A stretch of 64,000 bases of DNA from positions 1-64,000 of the forward strand of contig NZ_JAIRBA010000015.1 in the NCBI RefSeq assembly GCF_022008365.1. The letters run 5' to 3'. Below, piece by piece: positions 35,344 to 44,410 of the stretch (position 1 is its first letter; every line of letters starts with the position of its first letter). The translations under genes and the position numbers were made by a program. The notes under the pieces were generated by a model that was given only the letters and a program-made list of their open reading frames with translations, did no database searches and was not told the origin of the DNA. This stretch comes from Aequorivita vitellina (GTDB lineage: Bacteria > Bacteroidota > Bacteroidia > Flavobacteriales > Flavobacteriaceae).

Positions 35344-36057
35344 ATGAATATTTCAAATAAAATTGCAATTGTTACAGGAGCCAGCAGTGGGCTAGGAGCG
35401 GCTATTTCAGAAGCATTGGTGGCAGCTGGTGCAATCGTTTTCGGGATTGCAAGAAATATGGATTCACTTAAAAAACTTCAAAATAATATAGGAAATAAAT
35501 TTATTCCCGTTAAGCTAGATATTTCAGATGAAGTAGCTGTAAAAAAATGGTTTTTCAAAATTTTTTCCGAAGCAAAATCTCCCGATATTTTGGTCAATAA
35601 TGCGGGAACAGGTTCCTTCGGAAAAATTGACGAAATGCCTTCCGAAGCATGGTTTAAAATGATTAACACCAATTTAAACGGGATGTACAGCATCACTTCT
35701 GAAGTTGTAAAGCTCATGAAGAAGAATAGCGAAAGCACACATATCGTGAATATTGGTTCAATTCTGGGCATTACCACCCGCGCTGAAGGTGCTGCCTATT
35801 CGGCCACCAAATATGGTATTAGCGGTTTTAGTGAAGCACTTTTTAAAGAATTAAGAGGCGACAATATTAAAGTTACTTGTTTAAATCCCGGTTCTATCGA
35901 CACTGGATTTTTTAAAAGTTCGGGAATACAGTCGCACCGAAATATGCTTCAAGCAACAGATATTGCCGAAACATTATTGCACGTATTGAAGACGCCAGAT
36001 AATATGTTGATAAGCGAAATGACGGTTAGACCGCTTAACCCGAAGGCGCCGGAATAA
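35344..36057 (+). CDS. short-chain dehydrogenase/reductase
   Basis: A 237-residue classical SDR with the cofactor motif TGASSGLG (about 11-18), NNAG (about 81-84) and the catalytic Ser and YSATKYG (Tyr-x-x-x-Lys, about 150-156). The substrate is not predictable. It is 36 bp after the AhpD-like gene and 22 bp before the zinc-ribbon gene, within the same run. Confidence 0.92.
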   Translation: MNISNKIAIVTGASSGLGAAISEALVAAGAIVFGIARNMDSLKKLQNNIGNKFIPVKLDISDEVAVKKWFFKIFSEAKSPDILVNNAGTGSFGKIDEMPSEAWFKMINTNLNGMYSITSEVVKLMKKNSESTHIVNIGSILGITTRAEGAAYSATKYGISGFSEALFKELRGDNIKVTCLNPGSIDTGFFKSSGIQSHRNMLQATDIAETLLHVLKTPDNMLISEMTVRPLNPKAPE

Positions 36058-36079
36058 TCATTTTTTTAATCTAACAGAA

Positions 36080-36373
36080 ATGAGCTATATTAATCGTTTT
36101 CTTAAATTTTTTCAGAAAAAGCCGAAAGAAGCGCTTGAAGAAGAAGTGGCCGAAAAAAATTGTCCGTTTTGTTGGGGGTATCAAGAATATGCCGATAGTT
36201 CCCGAACAATGCTAAAAGACAAGCAGATTGATGTAAAAAATCATCGCGACAAACATGTGAAAGTTGGCAAGTTTATGGTGGAACACGTTGACGGATTTAA
36301 AAACAAAAAACGAATTATTGAACGCTGCCCAAAATGCGGCGGCAAACGAATAAAATTTACAGAAAACCCTTAA
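36080..36373 (+). CDS. small two-CxxC zinc-ribbon-like protein
   Basis: A 97-residue soluble protein with two CxxC pairs, C28/C31 (NCPFCWG) and C83/C86 (RCPKCGG), far apart but able to form one zinc or iron site, and a basic middle part. I do not recognise a named family. It lies 4 bp before the hemerythrin gene, so an iron- or NO-related role is possible but unproven. Confidence 0.78.
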   Translation: MSYINRFLKFFQKKPKEALEEEVAEKNCPFCWGYQEYADSSRTMLKDKQIDVKNHRDKHVKVGKFMVEHVDGFKNKKRIIERCPKCGGKRIKFTENP

Positions 36374-36377
36374 ATCT

Positions 36378-36842
36378 ATGGAGAAAACAAAACCAATTAA
36401 AAGACATATTGCTTTGCAACCCTTGAGCAGACAACATCATTTTGGACTTTTATTTAGCTGGAAACTACGGAAAGGATTTCATAAAAATATTGAAACGGAA
36501 CGTTTACAGAAATATGCAAAATGGTTTTTTAAACACGAGATTGAACCTCATTTTAAAGATGAGGAAAAATATCTGTTTCCCATTATGGAGCCGGACAATC
36601 CTTTAATAGATCGGGCTTTAAAAGAGCACCGGCGTATTAAACGCTTGTTTAACAACACCAAAAACCCCGAAAGATCCCTGCATCAATTAGAAGAAGAATT
36701 AGATGCACATATTCGTTTTGAAGAGCGGGTACTTTTTAATGAAATTCAAAAAGTAGCTACCGAAGAACAACTTAAAAAAGTTGAAGAAATACACGATGGA
36801 TTAGAAAAGTCTCCGGATTATCACGACCCTTTTTGGGAATAA
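36378..36842 (+). CDS. hemerythrin HHE-domain protein
   Basis: A 154-residue four-helix protein with the di-iron ligand pattern of the HHE family: HH near residue 20 (SRQHHFGLLFSWKLR), HEIEPHFKDEEKYLFP, EHRRIKRLF and HIRFEERVLFNEI. Family members bind oxygen or NO at a di-iron centre. It is shorter than Ric proteins and has no DUF542 domain. It ends a run of genes behind the Rrf2 pair. Confidence 0.9.
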   Translation: MEKTKPIKRHIALQPLSRQHHFGLLFSWKLRKGFHKNIETERLQKYAKWFFKHEIEPHFKDEEKYLFPIMEPDNPLIDRALKEHRRIKRLFNNTKNPERSLHQLEEELDAHIRFEERVLFNEIQKVATEEQLKKVEEIHDGLEKSPDYHDPFWE

Positions 36843-36903
36843 ACTTTTCAAAAATTAAACTCATATAATTAATTAAGAACTAAACAATTCGAAGTAAATT
36901 TTA

Positions 36904-36970
36904 ATTTCTGATAAAATTGTCATTATATGATTAAAGTCATAATTAGTTCTTTTTATTCTACTGAAATTTG
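36904..36970 (+). promoter_or_regulatory. overlapping Rrf2-type and TGA-N6-TCA sites before ric
   Basis: A third, half-degenerate Rrf2-type operator (ATTTCTGATAA at 36904-36914, then TTGTCA) overlaps by 2 bp the activator site ATATGA-TTAAAG-TCATAA (36925-36942, centre 36933.5). The -7 element GAAATTTG is at 36963-36970, exactly 29.5 bp from the activator centre. This allows dual control by NO/Fe-S status and by the low-oxygen activator. Confidence 0.75.
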
Positions 36971-37002
36971 CATCATAAATAATTTATTAAACCTTATAAA
37001 TC

Positions 37003-37728
37003 ATGACAACACTTCAAGAACGCACCGTAGCCGATGTGGTTACCGAAAACATAAAAGCTGCCCACGTATTTAAAAAGCACGGCATAGACTTTTGCTGTGG
37101 CGGAGGGGTAAGCATTACGAAAGCTTGTGAGAAAGCCAAAATTGATCCCGAAATTTTAATTGCCGAATTGGTAAATCTTAATAACGCACCCGATCGTGCG
37201 TCCGATTATAATAGCTGGAAACTGGATTTCCTAACAGATCATATTATAAACGTACACCACCAATATGTAGAAGAAAATAGCCCGTTGCTGTTGCAATATG
37301 CAAAACGCGTAAATCATGTTCACGGGCATCATTATACCGAACTTGCCGAGATTGAATCTTTGGTAACCCAAGTGGTACAAGCAATGGCGGCACACCAAAA
37401 AAAGGAAGAATTGATTTTATTTCCTTTTATCAAAAAATTAGTAAAATCTGAACGCGAAGGTGCTGAGGTTCCACCAATTCATTTTGGTAGTGTTGAAAAC
37501 CCAATTACTATGATGGAAGAAGAGCACGAAGAAGCAGGTGAAATAATGCGTAAAATTGCCGAATTGAGTAATAATTATACGCCACCACAAGGTGCTTGCA
37601 ATACGTACCGTGCCTTTTTTGCTAAATTGGACGAATTTGAACAAGACCTTCACCATCATATCCATTTAGAAAATAACATTCTTTTTCCAAAAGCTTTAAA
37701 GTTGGAAAAAAAATTAAAGAACAATTAA
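37003..37728 (+). CDS. ric: iron-sulfur cluster repair di-iron protein (Ric/ScdA/YtfE)
   Basis: A 241-residue protein with the N-terminal ScdA_N domain (RTVADVVTENIKAAHVFKKHGIDFCCGGG; C31-C32) and a C-terminal hemerythrin-like domain carrying the di-iron ligands (HHQYVEEN, HGHHYTELAEIE, HQKKEELILFPF, EEHEEAGEIM, HHIHLENNILFPKAL). It repairs Fe-S clusters damaged by NO or peroxide. Its promoter has both regulatory sites described for the region. Confidence 0.95.
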   Translation: MTTLQERTVADVVTENIKAAHVFKKHGIDFCCGGGVSITKACEKAKIDPEILIAELVNLNNAPDRASDYNSWKLDFLTDHIINVHHQYVEENSPLLLQYAKRVNHVHGHHYTELAEIESLVTQVVQAMAAHQKKEELILFPFIKKLVKSEREGAEVPPIHFGSVENPITMMEEEHEEAGEIMRKIAELSNNYTPPQGACNTYRAFFAKLDEFEQDLHHHIHLENNILFPKALKLEKKLKNN

Positions 37729-37786
37729 AATCTTAATAATTTATCCCCGCCCCAAATCTTGATTTTTTAGTTAGTTGGTTTTTATT

Positions 37787-37843
37787 ACAGTTCGGACGAT
37801 TGGCAGCTTTGAATGTTTGCAGTCAGCTCCGAACTGTTTTTTT
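37787..37843 (+). terminator. terminator after ric
   Basis: Perfect 10-bp arms ACAGTTCGGA (37787-37796) and TCCGAACTGT (37828-37837), then T7. The 31-nt loop is long for a terminator, so a further RNA structure inside is possible. Confidence 0.85.
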
Positions 37844-37856
37844 GTAAATTTACCGC

Positions 37857-39071
37857 TTGATTAATCTTAAAAAACATATTGGCATTGCCTTAGCGTACTT
37901 TTTAATTGTGGCGCTGATGGGTATTTTACTCAGGTTTTATTTTGTAATTCAACTTCCGTTTAACTTTAAGTTTTTGCTTCACGCACATTCCCACACTGCA
38001 CTTTTGGGATGGATTTATTTAGGACTTACTACTTTAATTTACAAAATATTTCTCGCCGAAGCACAAAAACCGAAATTGTATAAACGCATTTTCATGCTTA
38101 CAAATATTTGTATTTTGGGTATGTTGGTAACCTTTCCATTTCAAGGATATGCGTTGTATTCAATTATTTTTTCAACTTTGTTTTTGTTTGCGTCATACTG
38201 GTTTACGTGGTTTGCAGTAAGGCATATTCCATCGCATTTCAAAAGACGTTTTTCTTGGAAACTGATAAAAACGTCCCTCTGGTATTTGGTTTTTTCCAGC
38301 ATTGGTCCTTGGGCTATTGGCGGAGTTATGGCCACTTTGGGCCCGGAATCTATTTGGTATAAAACTTCAATCTATTTTTACCTGCATTTTCAGTATAATG
38401 GTTGGTTTATCTTAGCGTTGTTGGGAATTCTGTTTTATATTTTTGAAGAAAATGGCATTGAATTTAATCCTCAAAAGCGAAAATCATTTTTCCTGCTTTT
38501 AAATTTCAGTGTGCTTTTTACGCTATTTCTTTCCGTACTTTGGTTTGTGCCGCCAACTATTTTTTACATATTAGGACTGGTTGGAGCAGTAGTGCAGTTG
38601 CTCGCTTTTTATGAGCTCTATTTGTTGTTAAAAGATAACTTCACAATTTTTAAACTAATCTTTGCGCCTCGTGCAGTTGTTCTTCTGAAAATAGCCGGAA
38701 CCCTAGTAGTTGTAAAAATTTTAATGCAACTTTTTTCAGCATTTCCATATTTTGCAAATTTGGCTTTTCAGCTGAAAGATTTCGTAATTGGGTATTTGCA
38801 CCTTGTTTTTCTGGGCGTGGTAATTACCACACTATTGGCTTTTTTAAAATATTTTAAACTCCTCAGTATCCCGAAAAGTTTTCTGTGGTTATTTCTTTTG
38901 GCATTTGCAACTACCGAAGCACTTATATTTTACAAAGCATTAGCAATATGGCTCGGGCTTCCTTTCTTCAAGGATTATTACATTTATCTCGCTTTTTTAA
39001 GTTGTCTTTTTCCTGTTGCAATCGGAATTTTATTTTATAAACACATTAAAAGTCGCTATCTTTCAGATTAA
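37857..39071 (+). CDS. polytopic membrane protein with HAHSHTALLGW motif, unknown
   Basis: A 404-residue protein with about eleven or twelve helices. Near the N-terminus it carries LLHAHSHTALLGWIYLGL and later YLHFQYNGWF, His-rich membrane motifs reminiscent of heme-copper oxidase subunit I or NnrS-type proteins. The full ligand set of an oxidase is not evident. The start is TTG 37857; an ATG is not available before the first helix. It lies between ric and the cco genes, which suggests a role in NO or heme/copper handling, but no family name can be given with certainty. Confidence 0.72.
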   Translation: MINLKKHIGIALAYFLIVALMGILLRFYFVIQLPFNFKFLLHAHSHTALLGWIYLGLTTLIYKIFLAEAQKPKLYKRIFMLTNICILGMLVTFPFQGYALYSIIFSTLFLFASYWFTWFAVRHIPSHFKRRFSWKLIKTSLWYLVFSSIGPWAIGGVMATLGPESIWYKTSIYFYLHFQYNGWFILALLGILFYIFEENGIEFNPQKRKSFFLLLNFSVLFTLFLSVLWFVPPTIFYILGLVGAVVQLLAFYELYLLLKDNFTIFKLIFAPRAVVLLKIAGTLVVVKILMQLFSAFPYFANLAFQLKDFVIGYLHLVFLGVVITTLLAFLKYFKLLSIPKSFLWLFLLAFATTEALIFYKALAIWLGLPFFKDYYIYLAFLSCLFPVAIGILFYKHIKSRYLSD

Positions 39072-39117
39072 TTTATTGAGGTTAATTAGACTTCACAAAA
39101 CTTTAATTCAATATGAA

Positions 39118-39163
39118 TACTGATAAATATCATATTGAATCGGCGAAGGTTTTGTAATATTTG
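39118..39163 (+). promoter_or_regulatory. TGA-N6-TCA activator site and -7 element of ccoI
   Basis: TACTGA-TAAATA-TCATAT at 39118-39135 (centre 39126.5); -7 element AATATTTG at 39156-39163, exactly 29.5 bp on. Start near 39170, 24 nt before the ATG of ccoI. Confidence 0.83.
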
Positions 39164-39193
39164 CACACGGTATAATGAGCAAATTTTAGATTG

Positions 39194-41605
39194 ATGGTAA
39201 ACTGTTTCCATTGTGGAGATGCGTGTCTTGACGTTGAGATTACGCACGATGAAAAGTCATTTTGTTGCCATGGCTGCAAAACGGTTTACGATATTCTGCA
39301 CGATAACGACCTAAGTTATTATTACGATCTTGAAAAAACGCCCGGTACTTCTCCTCAAGAAATTGCAGGCAAGTACGATTTTTTAGACAACCAAACAATC
39401 GTTGAAAAACTACTGGAATTTAATGACGGCAATATGCAAATTGTTTCGTTTGTTATTCCTTCAATTCACTGCAGCAGTTGTATTTGGATACTCGAAAACC
39501 TCAATAAACTCAGTGCTTCCGTAAAATCGTCTCAAGTTAATTTTCCTGAAAAAACAATTCGCATTTCTTTTTCTTCGGAAGAAAATTCGCTTAAAAATTT
39601 AGTTATTCTTTTAAGCAGAATTGGTTACGAGCCCTATATTTCGCTGGACGATTCCAATAAAAAGGAAAAGAACATTGACCGAAGTTTAATTTACAAATTA
39701 ACCATTGCCGGCTTTGCTTTTGGAAATATAATGTTCCTTTCGCTCCCCGAATATTTTGAAACGTCTGAGTTTTGGCTGGATCAATTTAAACCCTTTTTTC
39801 GCTGGTTAATGTTTGCATTTTCACTACCCGTGGTATTTTATTCGGCGAGTGGTTATTTTACTTCGGCCTATAAAGGGCTGCGTTCCAAAATCCTGAATAT
39901 CGATGTGCCCATTGCTTTGGGTGTTGCCGTTCTTTTTATTAGAAGTACGCTCGATATTATGATGGATTGGGGCACAGGTTTTTTCGATAGCCTTTCGGGC
40001 TTACTTTTCTTTTTGCTTCTCGGGAAATTTTTTCAGCAAAAAACATACAGCTACCTTTCTTTTGAACGCGATTACAAATCGTATTTTCCAATTGCCGTTA
40101 CGCGACTTTTTAAAAATGAAGCAGGAAAAACCGTTGAAGAGCAAGCAGAGGTTTACACAGTTGAAAAAGGCGATAGACTATTAATTCGGAATAACGAAAT
40201 TCTTCCCGTTGATGCAATTCTTATAAAGGGAAATGCGCTAATAGATTACAGTTTTGTTACTGGCGAAGCAGAACCCATTACTAAACAAAGTGGCGATAAA
40301 CTCTTTGCCGGTGGAAGACAGCAAGCGGGAATAGTAGAAGTAGAAGTTTTAAAACCCGTTTCGCAAAGTTATTTAACCCAGCTTTGGAGTAATGATGTTT
40401 TCAGCAAAGACAAGTCGAGTATTTTTGAATCACTGACTGATAGTATTAGCAAGCGCTTCACTTTAACGCTGCTTACTATCGCTTTTGTTGCCACTATTTT
40501 CTGGTTGGTTGTAGATCCATCAAAAGCATTTAACGTGTTTACGGCGGTGCTCATTGTGGCCTGTCCGTGCGCAATTGCTTTAGCCGCGCCCTTTACTTTG
40601 GGGAACGTACTGCGAATATTCGGAACGGAAAACCTGTATTTAAAAGAGGCGTCGGTGATTGAACAAATGGCGAAGTTAGACACCGTTGTTTTCGATAAAA
40701 CCGGAACGCTTACCACCAATCAAAAAAACCTGATTACTTACGAAGGCGTGGCGCTTACTTTAGAAGAAAAACAATTGTTAACCAATACGCTTCGTGCATC
40801 CAGCCATCCGCTGAGTCGTTCGTTGTATAGCATTTTAGACAAAAATGATATTCAAACTTTAGATGAATTTGAAGAAGAAGTAGGGAAGGGGATTTCGGCG
40901 AGTTTTAATGATAATTCCATAAAAGTTGGCTCGTATGAATTTGTTGGTTCTTATGATGAAACATTAACTGAAATAAAAAATAAAACAGCCGTTCACATCA
41001 GTACGAACAAGGCTTACAAAGGCTGTTATATTTTCAATAGTGAATACCGAAGCGGTGTTGCCGAAGTTTTTGAAAATTTAGGAAAAGATAAAGAGGTAAT
41101 CGTTCTTTCCGGCGATAACGAAGGCGAGCGCGAACGTTTGGAATCTATGCTGCCAAAGGGCGTGAAGCTGCATTTCAACCAAAAACCCGATGACAAACTA
41201 AACTTTATAAAATCGTTACAAAAACAAGGCAAACGGGTTTTGATGATTGGCGATGGATTAAATGATGCGGGAGCACTAAAGCAGAGCGATGTTGGTTTTG
41301 TTATTTCGGAAAACACAAATGTGTTCTCTCCGGCTTGCGATGGTATTTTGGAAGCTTCAAATTTCAATAAAATCGCCGATTATTTAAATTTTTCTAAAAG
41401 AGGAGTACAGATAATTAAGTGGGCTTTTATACTGTCGTTATTTTATAACTTGATAGGGATTTCATTTGCGGTTACTGGTAACTTACTTCCCGTAGTGGCT
41501 GCAATTTTGATGCCCTTGAGTTCTATAAGTATTGTAATTTTTACCACGATTGCCACCCAGTATATTGGGAAGAAATTAAGAATGAATATAAATAAGAAAA
41601 ATTGA
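39194..41605 (+). CDS. ccoI: copper-transporting P-type ATPase for cbb3 assembly
   Basis: An 803-residue P1B-type ATPase (TTG ATG at 39191/39194; the ATG is preferred). It has an N-terminal Cys-rich metal domain (CFHCGDACLD, FCCHGCKTVYD), a second metal domain with HCSSCIWIL, eight helices, the CPC motif (CPCAIALAAP), phosphorylation site DKTGTLTT and hinge GDGLNDAGAL. This is the CcoI/FixI type that exports copper for the CuB centre. It has its own activator-dependent promoter. Confidence 0.95.
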   Translation: MVNCFHCGDACLDVEITHDEKSFCCHGCKTVYDILHDNDLSYYYDLEKTPGTSPQEIAGKYDFLDNQTIVEKLLEFNDGNMQIVSFVIPSIHCSSCIWILENLNKLSASVKSSQVNFPEKTIRISFSSEENSLKNLVILLSRIGYEPYISLDDSNKKEKNIDRSLIYKLTIAGFAFGNIMFLSLPEYFETSEFWLDQFKPFFRWLMFAFSLPVVFYSASGYFTSAYKGLRSKILNIDVPIALGVAVLFIRSTLDIMMDWGTGFFDSLSGLLFFLLLGKFFQQKTYSYLSFERDYKSYFPIAVTRLFKNEAGKTVEEQAEVYTVEKGDRLLIRNNEILPVDAILIKGNALIDYSFVTGEAEPITKQSGDKLFAGGRQQAGIVEVEVLKPVSQSYLTQLWSNDVFSKDKSSIFESLTDSISKRFTLTLLTIAFVATIFWLVVDPSKAFNVFTAVLIVACPCAIALAAPFTLGNVLRIFGTENLYLKEASVIEQMAKLDTVVFDKTGTLTTNQKNLITYEGVALTLEEKQLLTNTLRASSHPLSRSLYSILDKNDIQTLDEFEEEVGKGISASFNDNSIKVGSYEFVGSYDETLTEIKNKTAVHISTNKAYKGCYIFNSEYRSGVAEVFENLGKDKEVIVLSGDNEGERERLESMLPKGVKLHFNQKPDDKLNFIKSLQKQGKRVLMIGDGLNDAGALKQSDVGFVISENTNVFSPACDGILEASNFNKIADYLNFSKRGVQIIKWAFILSLFYNLIGISFAVTGNLLPVVAAILMPLSSISIVIFTTIATQYIGKKLRMNINKKN

Positions 41606-41645
41606 CGAATATCATACTTTTATGCTGGTATCAATAATATTTTTG
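41603..41645 (+). promoter_or_regulatory. TGA-N6-TCA activator site and -7 element of ccoS-ccoNO
   Basis: TTGA-CGAATA-TCATA with its core at 41603-41614 (centre 41608.5), starting in the ccoI stop codon, and a perfect -7 element TATTTTTG at 41638-41645, exactly 29.5 bp on. Start near 41652 with a leader of about 11 nt. Confidence 0.87.
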
Positions 41646-41662
41646 AATCAAAATTTTTAAGA

Positions 41663-41872
41663 ATGACCATTATTTACATGCTCTTGTCTATCAGTCTACT
41701 CGTAGCTATTATCTTTTTTGTGCTGTTTGTTTTTTCAGTAAATAAAGGGCAATACGACGATACTTATACTCCGTCTGTACGCATGTTGTTTGAAGATGAG
41801 TTAGTAAAAGAAGATGTGCAAGCCAAAAGTGAAACGATAAAAGAGACATCTGTCAACGAGAATAAAAAATAA
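41663..41872 (+). CDS. ccoS: cbb3 oxidase maturation protein CcoS
   Basis: A 69-residue protein with one helix (about 5-26) and the CcoS-type continuation FSVNKGQYDDTYTPSVRMLFEDE. CcoS is needed to place heme and copper in cbb3 oxidase. First gene after the activator site and directly before ccoNO; the gap contains a small CCTG/CAGG palindrome (about 41890-41905). Confidence 0.92.
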   Translation: MTIIYMLLSISLLVAIIFFVLFVFSVNKGQYDDTYTPSVRMLFEDELVKEDVQAKSETIKETSVNENKK

Positions 41873-41923
41873 CCAATCCAGAAACCAAGCCCGCCTGACG
41901 GCAGGGATAATTATTTTAAAATT

Positions 41924-44125
41924 ATGCAAACAGAACAGTTTTACTACGACAACCAGATTGTCAAAAAATTCGTCAATGCAACCATATTTTGGGGGCTCAT
42001 TGGTATGAGTGTCGGCTTATTGCTGGCCTTTATGTTTTTGTTCCCAAATATGACAGACGGAATTTCTTGGCTCAGTTTTGGCCGTTTAAGACCATTACAC
42101 ACCAATGCCGTTATTTTTGCTTTTGTCGGGAACGCAATTTTTGCGGGAGTTTATTATTCCACGCAGCGTTTACTAAAGGCGCGAATGTGGAGTGATTTTT
42201 TGAGTAACCTAAACTTTTGGGGTTGGCAAGCTATTATTGTTGCCGCTGCCATTACCCTTCCTTTAGGATACACGACTTCAAAAGAATACGCCGAGTTAGA
42301 ATGGCCTATTGACATTGCTATTGCTGTTATTTGGGTAGCCTTTGGTATTAACTTAATTATGACCATGGTTAAAAGACGTCAACGACACTTGTACGTTGCG
42401 CTTTGGTTTTATTTGGGGACCTGGGTAACGGTAGCCGTTTTGCATATTGTAAATAGCATGGCAATTCCAGTAACAGCCTTAAAAAGTTACTCTATGTATG
42501 CTGGAGTACAGGATGCGCTGGTGCAATGGTGGTACGGGCATAATGCGGTAGCGTTTTTCCTTACAACACCATTCCTCGGGTTAATGTACTACTTTGTACC
42601 AAAAGCCGCTAACAGACCTGTATATTCTTACCGACTTTCCATAGTTCACTTTTGGTCTTTAATATTTATTTATATCTGGGCAGGACCCCACCACTTATTA
42701 TATACTGCGCTTCCCGAATGGGCGCAGAATTTGGGAGTTGCCTTTTCGGTAATGCTTCTGGCTCCATCTTGGGGTGGGATGATAAACGGACTTTTAACCT
42801 TGCGTGGTGCTTGGGATAAAGTGCGTGTAGATCCCGTTTTAAAATTTTTCGTTGTAGCTATTACAGGTTATGGGATGGCAACTTTTGAAGGCCCAATGCT
42901 TTCACTTAAAAACGTTAACGCCATTGCCCACTTTAGCGACTGGATTATTGCACACGTACACGTGGGAGCCCTTGCGTGGAACGGTTTCTTGGCCTTTGGT
43001 ATGATTTATTGGTTAGTGCCGCGTCTCTTTAAAACAAAGCTGTATTCCATAAAATTGGCCAACGCGCATTTCTGGATAGGTACTTTAGGTATAATTATGT
43101 ATGCATTGCCCATGTACGTCGCTGGCTTTATGCAAGCTTCTATGTGGAACCAATTTAACCCAGATGGAACGCTTACCTATGGAAACTTTCTAGAAACAGT
43201 AACCCAAATTATGCCAATGTATTGGATGCGTGCTATTGGCGGAAGCTTATACATTGCAGGAGCTTTTGTGCTACTATACAACATAGTAATGACTGCTAGA
43301 AAAGGTAGTAAGGTCACAGACGAACTTGCCGAAGCTGCGCCATTAGCACCCGTTCCAAAAAGACAAACTTCTGGCGAAGGCTACCACACTTGGTTAGAGC
43401 GTCGCCCAATTAAATTAACTATTTACGCAACAATTGCAATTTTAATAGGAGGGATGGTACAAATTATCCCCTCGTTGATGGTTGATGATTATGTGCCCGT
43501 AATTTCGAGTGTAAAACCATATACGCCATTGGAATTGGAAGGCCGCGATATTTATATTCGTGAAGGTTGTGTAAACTGCCACACCCAAATGATTCGTCCT
43601 TTTAGAAGTGAAGTAGAACGTTACGGAGAGTATTCTAAATCTGGCGAATTTATTTACGATCACCCCTTCCTATGGGGTAGTAAACGTACTGGGCCAGACT
43701 TGCATCGTGTAGGTGGAAAATATTCAGACAACTGGCACTTAAACCATATGTACGATCCGCAAAGTACTTCGTCGGGATCTATTATGCCGTCATATAAATG
43801 GTTGATTAGTTCAGAGTTAGATAAGTCTGATACCGAAGCAAAAATGCGGGCACTGGTTAAAATAGGCGTGCCTTATACAGATGAAGAGATAGAAAGAGCT
43901 CAACAATGGATGGATGAGCAGGGTACACAAATTGAGAAAAACCTGTATAACGACCCTGATTTTGTTACAACTTATGAAGCCGATAAAAAATATGCAGCCG
44001 AAAACGGTGAAGATTTTATAGAAATGAAAAACCGTGAAATTGTTGCGGTAATTGCCTACTTACAAAGGTTAGGAACAGACATTAAAGTGCAAAACACCGA
44101 AGATGCTTCGGTTCAAAATGATTAG
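41924..44125 (+). CDS. ccoNO: cbb3-type cytochrome c oxidase, fused subunits I and II
   Basis: A 733-residue fusion usual for Bacteroidota. The CcoN part (about 1-480) has the heme and CuB ligands: low-spin His in RPLHTNAVIF, VQWWYGHNAVAFF, WAGPHHLLYTALP and HFSDWIIAHVHVGALAWNG. The CcoO part has one helix (about 505-525) and a heme c site C549-VN-C552-H553, with an axial Met in the segment around SGSIMPSYKWL. It reduces oxygen with high affinity under microaerobic conditions. Confidence 0.97.
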   Translation: MQTEQFYYDNQIVKKFVNATIFWGLIGMSVGLLLAFMFLFPNMTDGISWLSFGRLRPLHTNAVIFAFVGNAIFAGVYYSTQRLLKARMWSDFLSNLNFWGWQAIIVAAAITLPLGYTTSKEYAELEWPIDIAIAVIWVAFGINLIMTMVKRRQRHLYVALWFYLGTWVTVAVLHIVNSMAIPVTALKSYSMYAGVQDALVQWWYGHNAVAFFLTTPFLGLMYYFVPKAANRPVYSYRLSIVHFWSLIFIYIWAGPHHLLYTALPEWAQNLGVAFSVMLLAPSWGGMINGLLTLRGAWDKVRVDPVLKFFVVAITGYGMATFEGPMLSLKNVNAIAHFSDWIIAHVHVGALAWNGFLAFGMIYWLVPRLFKTKLYSIKLANAHFWIGTLGIIMYALPMYVAGFMQASMWNQFNPDGTLTYGNFLETVTQIMPMYWMRAIGGSLYIAGAFVLLYNIVMTARKGSKVTDELAEAAPLAPVPKRQTSGEGYHTWLERRPIKLTIYATIAILIGGMVQIIPSLMVDDYVPVISSVKPYTPLELEGRDIYIREGCVNCHTQMIRPFRSEVERYGEYSKSGEFIYDHPFLWGSKRTGPDLHRVGGKYSDNWHLNHMYDPQSTSSGSIMPSYKWLISSELDKSDTEAKMRALVKIGVPYTDEEIERAQQWMDEQGTQIEKNLYNDPDFVTTYEADKKYAAENGEDFIEMKNREIVAVIAYLQRLGTDIKVQNTEDASVQND

Positions 44126-44127
44126 TT

Positions 44128-44325
44128 ATGCTGAAATTTATTAAAGGAAATTTAGAAAATATTGATAATGTTCAAATTTATCCAATGATTTCACTTTTAA
44201 TATTCTTCTTCTTCTTTGTTGCCCTATTTTACTGGGTAATCACAGCGAAAAAGGATCACATTACAGAAGTGAGCAATATTCCGTTGGAAGACGATACCAA
44301 GTATCAAAACGATAAAATATTATGA
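44128..44325 (+). CDS. ccoQ: CcoQ-like small cbb3 subunit
   Basis: A 65-residue protein with one helix (about 20-42) and the CcoQ-like segment FFVALFYWVITAKKDHITEVSNIPLEDD. It begins 2 bp after ccoNO. CcoQ stabilises the oxidase complex. The identity rests on size, position and helix placement. Confidence 0.85.
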   Translation: MLKFIKGNLENIDNVQIYPMISLLIFFFFFVALFYWVITAKKDHITEVSNIPLEDDTKYQNDKIL

Positions 44326-44410
44326 AATACCCATTCACACGAAAAAATAACACGAAGGTGGTTCAATTGTTTATTCCGTCTTCTGCTAACCAAACAAATA
44401 TTATACACAA

